Part shown: positions 27,803-35,019 of the stretch, one piece after another | Position numbering within the stretch: position 1 is the stretch's first letter | Layout of the letters: every line of letters starts with the position of its first letter | Source: Sphingomonadales bacterium BRH_c42 | Lineage (GTDB): Bacteria > Pseudomonadota > Alphaproteobacteria > Sphingomonadales > Sphingomonadaceae | Reading direction: 5' to 3' | DNA length: 45,247 bases | NCBI GenBank assembly: GCA_001516125.1 | Contig: LOEX01000053.1 | Coordinates: 1 to 45,247 of the forward strand | The notes under the pieces: generated by a model | The model's input: the letters and a program-made list of their open reading frames with translations, nothing else | Told to the model about the DNA's origin: nothing | Databases searched by the model: none | Translations under genes and position numbers: made by a program

Positions 27803-28498
27803 GTGCAGCCCACGCGCCAGCTTGTCGGGATCAGTCGCACTCCGGTGCTTACGGTGGATGAAATCGGCCCGGAACCGGCGGCCATCATCGCCATGGCCCA
27901 GGCACTCGGCCCGTTTCCGTATGCGGCCAACAATTATCCCGGGCTGCGCCGGATCATTGGGCCCGCCGACAACGCAGCCTGGACCTATGTCACCAGCTTG
28001 CTGAAAGATGCGGCGAGCTTCATCGGCGGTGCATTCGATGTCGATGGTTTCGATCTCGTCGAGGCCAGCTTTTCGCTGGTGACCACACGCCCCCAGGCGC
28101 TGACCCCAGTGCAGCGCCTGCCGCATTTCGACAGCGTGGACGAGGATCTGATCGCGCTGCTGCACTATGCGGCGCCGTGCGCGGGCACCGCCTTTTACCG
28201 TCATATTGCAACGGGGCTGGAGCTGGTCACGCCAGATAACGTGGACCGGTTTGTCGCGATTGCCCGCCGCGACGCCCAAAGCGCCGGGCCGCGATACGTT
28301 TACCCCCGTGAGCATGGCGCCTTCGAACCTATCGGCCATGTCGAAGGGCGCGCAGGCAGGCTGGTCGCTTATCCGGGGCGCCTGCTCCATTCGGGCGTAA
28401 TTCCGCAGGGATTCGATTTCAGCGACGATCCCGCCTCGGGCCGGCTCACCACCAACATCTTCCTGAAGACGCGCCTCAATGCCGGAGCGCGGGCCTGA
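27803..28498 (+). CDS. DUF6445-like protein, putative 2OG-Fe(II) oxygenase fold
   Basis: QRLPHFDSVDEDLIALLHYAAPCAGTAFYRH...LVAYPGRLLHSGVIPQGF...SGRLTTNIFL aligns with the ORF at 8342. Listed ORF start (27731) lies upstream of the terminator; GTG 27803 with AGGTGG upstream preferred. Confidence 0.75.
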   Translation: MQPTRQLVGISRTPVLTVDEIGPEPAAIIAMAQALGPFPYAANNYPGLRRIIGPADNAAWTYVTSLLKDAASFIGGAFDVDGFDLVEASFSLVTTRPQALTPVQRLPHFDSVDEDLIALLHYAAPCAGTAFYRHIATGLELVTPDNVDRFVAIARRDAQSAGPRYVYPREHGAFEPIGHVEGRAGRLVAYPGRLLHSGVIPQGFDFSDDPASGRLTTNIFLKTRLNAGARA

Positions 28499-28590
28499 AG
28501 GAATTCGATGTCACCGGTGCCGGGCCTGCGCTAAGCCACATGCGCCGGGCAGTTGCGGTGAAGGCCGGAGAACGAGGGGCAGATGAATCA

Positions 28591-29928
28591 ATGACCGGAC
28601 CGAAACGGCAGAACTGGCGGCTGCTGGTGTTTGCATCGGGCGATTTCGCGTTCAACCTCTATTGGCAGAGCGTTATGCTCTACCTGCTGTTCTACTATAC
28701 CGAGGAACTGCACCTGCCGATCGCCCTGGCATCGCTGGGCTACGCACTGGCATCGATCTGGGACGGAATTGCCAGCCTTCTGGTGGGGGTCCTCGCCGAT
28801 CGGCTGCGTCGACCGGAGCGTTACCGGGCTGTACTGCTGGTCGGGGCCGTGCCACTCGGCCTCAGCTTCGTTCTGGCATATACCGCGCTTCCGGTTGACG
28901 ATGAACGGCAGTTCGTCTGGATTCTGGCTGGGCATCTGCTGTTTCGCACGCTGTATGCTCTCGTCAACATTCCCTACCTGGCGATGTCCGCACGGATCAG
29001 CCTCGACAGCGACGACCGGGCGCTGGTGGTTGGCGCGCGAATGCTGTTCGGCACGCTGGCTGCGGTGATCGTAGCGGTCGGAACCGTTCCCCTGGGCAAG
29101 GTATTGAGCGGTGGCAGCGGGAAGGAGGCCTTTCTGGCGTCGGCCGCGGCGTTTGCAATTGCCGGAACCGTGCTCCTCATCGTGGTCGGCCTGACTTACC
29201 GCGATGCCGATCGGATCCCGGCCGGGCGGACCCACGAAGCCGTTCGCGGAATGATCGCAGCAGTGATGAGCAACCGCGCCTTTCTGGTGCTGAGCGCGGC
29301 GGCGATGGCGATGATCGTGGCAGTGACCGGTCTCGACAAGTCGGTGCTCTACTATTTCAAGTATGCGCTGGATGACGAGCAGGCAGGGCAGCTTACGCTG
29401 GGCTGGATGATGGCGATCAGCGGTGTTGCGATCCCGCTGTGGTGGTGGATCGCACGAAGGTTCGGCGCGCGGAACGTGTGGTTCATGGCGGTCGTAGCCT
29501 GTCTTGTTTGCCTTGTTGTGTTCATCGCCCTTGCATTTGACCGCCCAATGCCGGTGCAGGTCTTCCTGGTCGCGGTGCAGGCCAGCATCGTCGGCCTGCA
29601 CTTCTCATTCTGGGCTATGCTGCCCGACACGGTAGAATACGGTCAGCGTACCACCGGCGTGCGGGGCGAGGCGGTGCTCTATGGCCTCTCGGCCCTGTTT
29701 CAGCGCCTGGCGATCGGTCTTGGCACGCTGCTGGTCGGGATCGGTCTGGGCGGCGAAGGCCTGCACCATGCCGAAGCAGGCGATGCCACCTACAAGATGG
29801 TGCTCGCTGTGATCCCGCTCTGCTTTTTTGCCCTGGCCGGGCTCGTCATGCTGGCCAATCCGCTCAGGCGCGGGAGCCACGGGCAGATTCTCGACGAGCT
29901 GAGGCGGATGAGCGGCACCCGGGACTGA
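28591..29928 (+). CDS. GPH-family (MelB-like) MFS sugar transporter
   Basis: GDFAFNLYWQSVMLYLLFYYTEELHLPIALASLGYALASIWDGIASLLVGVLADR; 'SFWAMLPDTVEYGQRTTGVRGEAVLYGLSALFQRLAIGLG' typical of GPH. Start ATG 28591 preferred over 28540. Confidence 0.9.
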   Translation: MTGPKRQNWRLLVFASGDFAFNLYWQSVMLYLLFYYTEELHLPIALASLGYALASIWDGIASLLVGVLADRLRRPERYRAVLLVGAVPLGLSFVLAYTALPVDDERQFVWILAGHLLFRTLYALVNIPYLAMSARISLDSDDRALVVGARMLFGTLAAVIVAVGTVPLGKVLSGGSGKEAFLASAAAFAIAGTVLLIVVGLTYRDADRIPAGRTHEAVRGMIAAVMSNRAFLVLSAAAMAMIVAVTGLDKSVLYYFKYALDDEQAGQLTLGWMMAISGVAIPLWWWIARRFGARNVWFMAVVACLVCLVVFIALAFDRPMPVQVFLVAVQASIVGLHFSFWAMLPDTVEYGQRTTGVRGEAVLYGLSALFQRLAIGLGTLLVGIGLGGEGLHHAEAGDATYKMVLAVIPLCFFALAGLVMLANPLRRGSHGQILDELRRMSGTRD

Positions 29929-29937
29929 CCGCCTCAG
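29899..29937. terminator. Possible bidirectional terminator between convergent MFS and GH3
   Basis: CTGAGGCGG (29899-29907) / CCGCCTCAG (29929-29937), spanning both 3' ends; no T-tract. Confidence 0.35.
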
Positions 29938-32210
29938 GCTGTGAGACGGATTTTCCCGCTTGCGCCTTCGGCCTGCGCCGACGGTGCGATCCACAGGTCG
30001 AACTCGCCCGGCTCGACCACCGGCTTTTCGTCGAGGCCGTAAAACTCCAGCATCGAACGATCGAGCCGGAACGAGACGGTCTTCGTCTGGTCCGGGGCCA
30101 GCGCGACCTTGTCGAACGCGACAAGTTGCCTGACCGGGCGGGTGACGCTCGCGACACGGTCGTGGATGTAGAACTGGGCTACCTCCTCGATCGCGTGCGA
30201 GCCCGAATTGGTGACGGTGGCCGAAACCGTTACCGCGCCGTCCCATGGCAGGACCTGCCCATCCAGGTGCAGATCGCCATAGCGGACTTCACCATAGGTG
30301 AGGCCGTGCCCAAAGGGAAACAGCGCCTCGTTCGGCACTTCGCGGAACTGCGCCTTGTAATCGACCCGGGGACCCGGCGGCTGCGGGCGGCCGGTCCGCT
30401 TGCGGTCATAGTGGAACGGCTGTTGCCCAGTGTCATAGGGAAAGCTGACCGGCAGGCGCCCCGACGGGCTGTGGCTTCCGTAGAGGATATCGGCAATCGC
30501 GGTGCCGCTTTCTGTGCCAAGATACCAGGTCACCAGTATCGCCTGGGCATCGCGGATCACGCCCTCGAGCGCGAGCGCCCGGCCATTGCGCAGCACGACC
30601 ACCATCGGCTTGCCCAGCTTCGCCACGGCCTCAGCCAGTTCCTGCTGCACACGCGGAACGATGATGTCGGTGCGCGACTGCGCTTCGCCCGACATTGTTT
30701 GCGCTTCGCCGAGCGAGAGAACAACGACATCGGCACCTGTTGCGGCCTCCAATGCCGCCTCGATTCCACCGGGAACCGGTGTCTCGACACCGCAGCCTTC
30801 GGCGACGGTGACCGTGCCGCCGGCTTTGCGCATCCCGGTCGCCAGATCGACAGCCTGCGCATCGTCGCCATAGACCGCCCAGCCACCGATCAGGTCATGC
30901 GGGCCTTCGGCGAAGGGACCGATCAGTGCAACCTTGCTGGAGAGCGGAAGTGGTAGCACGCCGCCTTCGTTCCTGAGCATGACGATCGATTTGCGCCCCG
31001 CCTCACGCGCCAGGGCGATGTTTTGCGCGGTCATCGAGCGTTTGGCTTCGCGCGCAGGGTCGATCCGACGGAAGGGATCGTCGAACAGCCCCAGCACGGC
31101 CTTGATCGTCAGCACTCTCCGGACCGATTCGTCGACCTGGCTTTCTGGAACCAGACCTTCGCGCACCAGCGCGGGCAGGTGCATCATGTAGAGGTTGCTC
31201 GCCATGCTCATGTCCACCCCCGCCAGGATAGACAGCCGCGCGGCGTCCTTGCCGTCCTCGGCAAAGCCGTGCATGATCAGCTCCTCGTCGCCGGTGTAAT
31301 CGGACACGACCATGCCGGGAAACTTCCATTCGCCGCGCAGAAGGTCGGTCATCAGCCACTTGTTGGCGGTCGAGGGCACACCCGAAATCTCGTTGAACGA
31401 AGCCATGGTTGTGAGTGCGCCCGCGTCGAACGACGCCTTGAACGGGGGCAGATAGACCTCGCGCAAGGTCCGCTCCGAAATATCGACGGTGTTGTAGTCA
31501 AGCCCGGCCTCGGCCGCGCCATAGGCGGCGAAATGCTTGGGGCAGGCGAGCATTGCATCGTCCGCAGTGAGGTCATCACCCTGGAAACCCCTGACGCGCG
31601 CCGCAGCGAACAGGCTGCCAAGAAGGATATCCTCGCCGGTACCTTCCATCACACGGCCCCATCGCTGGTCGCGGGCAATGTCGACCATCGGGGCAAAAGT
31701 CCAGTCGATGCCAGCGCCAGCGGCTTCGAATGCGGCGGCCCTGGCGGTGCGTTCCGCAAGCTCTGGCTCGAAGCTCGCAGCCTCGCCCAGCGGTAAGGGA
31801 AACAGCGTTCGATGGCCGTGGATGACATCGGCGGCGAACATCAGCGGGATACCGAGCCGTGACTGGGTCATCACGGCGTGCTGCATGCGGCGCGCCATTT
31901 CTGCGCCATTCCCGTTGAACACACCGGTCAGCTTGCCGGCGACGGCATCCGCCACTTGCTGGTCGAAACTCTGGCCGTTTCCGGGTGGGTTGAATTGAGC
32001 CGCCTTGGACCCCCCCCAGGCGGACGGCAGCAGCGTCAGTTGGCCCGCCTTCTCCTCCAGCGTCATCTTCGCGATCAACGCCTCGATGAAGGGCGCATCG
32101 GCGCGCTTGCCGATCGATCTGGCAAGTGCTGCGAGCGGCGTAGCGGCCCAGGCCGAAGCCAATCCCATCGCCACCAGCATGCTGCGCCGGGTCAACTGCA
32201 TTCTCGACAT
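29934..32210 (-). CDS. GH3 beta-glucosidase (BglX-like), probable Tat substrate
   Basis: Leader MSRMQLTRRSMLVAMGLASAWAATPLAALA (RR motif); MTLEEKAGQLTLLPS, IPLMFAADVIHGHRTLFPLPLGEAAS, GMVVSDYTGDEELI (nucleophile), C-terminal FnIII-like domain. Confidence 0.94.
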   Translation of the reverse strand: MSRMQLTRRSMLVAMGLASAWAATPLAALARSIGKRADAPFIEALIAKMTLEEKAGQLTLLPSAWGGSKAAQFNPPGNGQSFDQQVADAVAGKLTGVFNGNGAEMARRMQHAVMTQSRLGIPLMFAADVIHGHRTLFPLPLGEAASFEPELAERTARAAAFEAAGAGIDWTFAPMVDIARDQRWGRVMEGTGEDILLGSLFAAARVRGFQGDDLTADDAMLACPKHFAAYGAAEAGLDYNTVDISERTLREVYLPPFKASFDAGALTTMASFNEISGVPSTANKWLMTDLLRGEWKFPGMVVSDYTGDEELIMHGFAEDGKDAARLSILAGVDMSMASNLYMMHLPALVREGLVPESQVDESVRRVLTIKAVLGLFDDPFRRIDPAREAKRSMTAQNIALAREAGRKSIVMLRNEGGVLPLPLSSKVALIGPFAEGPHDLIGGWAVYGDDAQAVDLATGMRKAGGTVTVAEGCGVETPVPGGIEAALEAATGADVVVLSLGEAQTMSGEAQSRTDIIVPRVQQELAEAVAKLGKPMVVVLRNGRALALEGVIRDAQAILVTWYLGTESGTAIADILYGSHSPSGRLPVSFPYDTGQQPFHYDRKRTGRPQPPGPRVDYKAQFREVPNEALFPFGHGLTYGEVRYGDLHLDGQVLPWDGAVTVSATVTNSGSHAIEEVAQFYIHDRVASVTRPVRQLVAFDKVALAPDQTKTVSFRLDRSMLEFYGLDEKPVVEPGEFDLWIAPSAQAEGASGKIRLTA

Positions 32211-32280
32211 CCTCCCAGATTGCCAGCCAGCGCCGCATGCCTGAACCAGGAGACAGGTGCCAACATGCGTGCGATTGACA

Positions 32281-32294
32281 TGTAACCGGTTACA
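32281..32294. promoter_or_regulatory. LacI-type operator, perfect palindrome
   Basis: TGTAACCGGTTACA between divergent GH3 (start 32210) and LacI (start 32375); TTGACA immediately 5' at 32275-32280. Confidence 0.8.
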
Positions 32295-32374
32295 TATATG
32301 ACGTTCGCTATTGTGGCAATGGAAATGGCATTGAGCTAAGCAAATGGCAGTTCACCAGACGGAGGCCCATAACC

Positions 32375-33367
32375 ATGGCCAAGCCACCAGCTACGATCCG
32401 CGACGTCGCCCGCCATGCAGGGCTTTCGGTCGCATCGATCTCGCGAGTGCTCAACGGCCACAACCATGTGCATCCCGACACGCGCAAGAAGGTGATCGAA
32501 GCGATGAATGCATTGGGATATATTCCCAACGCCGCCGCGCGCAGCTTGAGCACCGCCAAGAGCCATGCAATCGGCGTGGTACTGCCCGATCTGCACGGCG
32601 AATTCTTTGGCGAGGTCGTGCGCGGCATGGACAAGGCTGCGAGCGAACGCGGCTACCTTCTGCTCCTTTCGACAATGCACGCCGACAGCCGACTGGCGCA
32701 CCAGGCGATGGGCACCATGCGTGGCAGGGTGGATGGCCTCATCATCATGGCACCGCAGCTTTCCGCAGAGGACCTGGCGCAGGCGATACCGGCGGACTTG
32801 CCCGCCGTGCTGATCAACAGCCCCGCCGATGCAACTCATTACAATCTGCGGATAGACAACCGCGGCGGCGTCATGCTGATGGTACGCCATCTGCTGGCAG
32901 GCGGGCGCAAAAACATCGTCCACCTTGCCGGTTATTCAGGCAATCTCGATGCTGCCGAGCGCGCCGATGCGTTCCGCGAAGCCATGCAGATGCTCGCCCC
33001 CGACTTGCCGGTCAGGATCGTGGAAGGCGACTTCACCGACGCGAGCGGGGAGCAATTGGTCCAGCAACTGCTCGCCGACGGGACGCAGTTCGATGCGATC
33101 TTTGCGGCGAACGACATGATGGCGCTGGGCGCGCTGCAAACGCTGCGCACCGTCGGGATCGAAGTCCCGGCGAAAGTGGCGGTTGCAGGTTTCGACGATG
33201 TGCCCATGGCGCGCCATCTCGGCCTTTCGACTGTGCGCGTGGACATGGCCGGCATCGGGGAGCGCGCGGTTCGGCGCTTGATAGATCAGCTCGAAGGTTC
33301 GAGCGAGCCGCCTGCGCTCGCGCGTCAATCACCGACGCTCGTGGCGCGCGCCTCCACCGGCCGCTGA
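32375..33367 (+). CDS. LacI family transcriptional regulator
   Basis: PPATIRDVARHAGLSVASISRVLNGHNHVHPDTRKKVIEAMNALGYIPNAAARSLSTAKS HTH/hinge; RBS GGAGG upstream. Confidence 0.95.
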   Translation: MAKPPATIRDVARHAGLSVASISRVLNGHNHVHPDTRKKVIEAMNALGYIPNAAARSLSTAKSHAIGVVLPDLHGEFFGEVVRGMDKAASERGYLLLLSTMHADSRLAHQAMGTMRGRVDGLIIMAPQLSAEDLAQAIPADLPAVLINSPADATHYNLRIDNRGGVMLMVRHLLAGGRKNIVHLAGYSGNLDAAERADAFREAMQMLAPDLPVRIVEGDFTDASGEQLVQQLLADGTQFDAIFAANDMMALGALQTLRTVGIEVPAKVAVAGFDDVPMARHLGLSTVRVDMAGIGERAVRRLIDQLEGSSEPPALARQSPTLVARASTGR

Positions 33368-33385
33368 CTTTCTTGGGGAGCATGC

Positions 33386-34834
33386 ATGTTTGAGGCTATC
33401 GACCGCCGCAAGGTCCTGCGTGGAATCGGCCTGGTAACGCCGCTGGCCGCAGTTTCGTGCACGCCCTCGGTGCTCGTCGGCAGCGGTTATGGCCGTGAAC
33501 TGCCGGAGTTCTTCACCGACCTGGAATACCGCACGTTTCGGTTCTTCTGGGAACGCGCCAACCCTGCGAACGGGCTGCTTCCCGATCGTTGGCCCACGCC
33601 TTCGTTTTGCAGCATAGCCGCGATCGGATTTGGCATCACCGCTTATGTGATCGGAGCCGAACGCGGCTGGATCACCCGCGATCAGGCGCGCGATCGCATA
33701 CTCCTGACGCTGCGTTTTCTCCATTCTCTTCCGCAGGGTGACGGAACGGAAGGCTTTGCCGGATATCGCGGCTTCTTTTACCATTTCCTCGACATGGACA
33801 CGGGCCTGCGCCACGGCAGGACGGAACTTTCGACCGTGGACACCGGGCTGTTGCACCTGGGCATGCTGCACGCAGCAGCATGGTTCGACCGCGACGATCC
33901 GCTGGAGCGCGAATTGCGTCAGCTCTCCACCCACCTCGTCGATATGGCCGAATGGGACTGGTTCCAGCAGAGCGGCCCGGCGATTCCGATGGGCTGGCAC
34001 CCTGAAACCGGCTTCATCGAACGCAAGTGGGACGGGTATAACGAGGGCAAGCTGGTCTATATCCTGGCGCTCGGATCGGGCGGGTATCCGGCGCGGGAGG
34101 ATAGCTGGCAGGCCTGGACCCGGCCCTATCGAAAATTCTGGCGCGGGGAGGGCGCAAACCGCTGGTTGGCGTTCGCGCCCATCTGGCCGGGGCAATACAG
34201 CGAGATGTGGATCGATTTCCGCGGAATCCAGGATGAACCGATGCGCGAGGCCGGAATCGACTATTTCGAAAATGGTCGACGCGAGGCGCGTGCCAACCAT
34301 GAATGGTGTGCGACCAATCCGATGGGCTGGGACGGCTATGCTTACGACATGTGGGGACTGTGTGCTTGCGACGGCCCGGGTTCGCACCGCGCAATGCGGG
34401 GTGGGCGCGAAGTACAGTTCCGGGGTTATTCGGCGCGCGGTCCGGCCAACGAGCCCGATGGATACGACGACGGCACCATTTCACCCACCGCAGCAATTGG
34501 TGCCATCCCATTCGTGCCCGAACTCGGCATCGCCGCAGCGCTGGCGATGAAGGAACGCTACGGTACCCACCTTTATGGACGCTATGGCTTCCTCGATGCG
34601 TTCAACCCCAGCTTTCGGGACACATCGCTACGGGTCGACAATGGCACGGTCGATCCGGTGAGCGGCTGGGTCGGTGGCGACTGGCTGGGTATCGATCAGG
34701 GGACGATTCTCGGCATGTTGGCGAACTATCGTTCCGATGCGATCTGGAAAGTGATGCGCAAATCGCCGAATATCATCCGCGGGCTGCGCCGCGCAGCCTT
34801 CAGCGGCGGCTGGCTCGACAGTGCCGACGCTTGA
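33386..34834 (+). CDS. Glucoamylase-family (PF10091 / GH144-like) glycoside hydrolase, candidate endo-beta-1,2-glucanase
   Basis: FFTDLEYRTFRFFWERANPANGLLPDRWPTPSFCSIAAIGFGITAYVIGAERGWITRDQA, ELSTVDTGLLHLGMLHAA, YDMWGLCACDGPG, NEPDGYDDGTISPTAAIGAIPFVPE. Leader has RRKVLRG and a cysteine (AAVSC). Confidence 0.88.
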   Translation: MFEAIDRRKVLRGIGLVTPLAAVSCTPSVLVGSGYGRELPEFFTDLEYRTFRFFWERANPANGLLPDRWPTPSFCSIAAIGFGITAYVIGAERGWITRDQARDRILLTLRFLHSLPQGDGTEGFAGYRGFFYHFLDMDTGLRHGRTELSTVDTGLLHLGMLHAAAWFDRDDPLERELRQLSTHLVDMAEWDWFQQSGPAIPMGWHPETGFIERKWDGYNEGKLVYILALGSGGYPAREDSWQAWTRPYRKFWRGEGANRWLAFAPIWPGQYSEMWIDFRGIQDEPMREAGIDYFENGRREARANHEWCATNPMGWDGYAYDMWGLCACDGPGSHRAMRGGREVQFRGYSARGPANEPDGYDDGTISPTAAIGAIPFVPELGIAAALAMKERYGTHLYGRYGFLDAFNPSFRDTSLRVDNGTVDPVSGWVGGDWLGIDQGTILGMLANYRSDAIWKVMRKSPNIIRGLRRAAFSGGWLDSADA

Positions 34835-35019
34835 GCCGGTTCCGGCAGCGGCTGCGAGGACACCATTGCCCCTGGCCGTAAATCATGTGGCGCAGCCAAA
34901 CAGCATTCGGGCCTGACCTGCCGGTAATCGGCTGCTTTCCCCGCTCACCGACGATCCGCTGCAATTCGTCGCCATGTGGCGCGAAGGCGCTTGCGCCCTG
35001 CCATCGACGCAGCTAGTGG

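Noticed and set aside
26459-28390. 643-aa minus-strand ORF
   Set aside because: Antisense to the TBDR and DUF6445-like genes, Arg/His-rich low-complexity translation with no recognisable domain; a GC-rich frame artefact.
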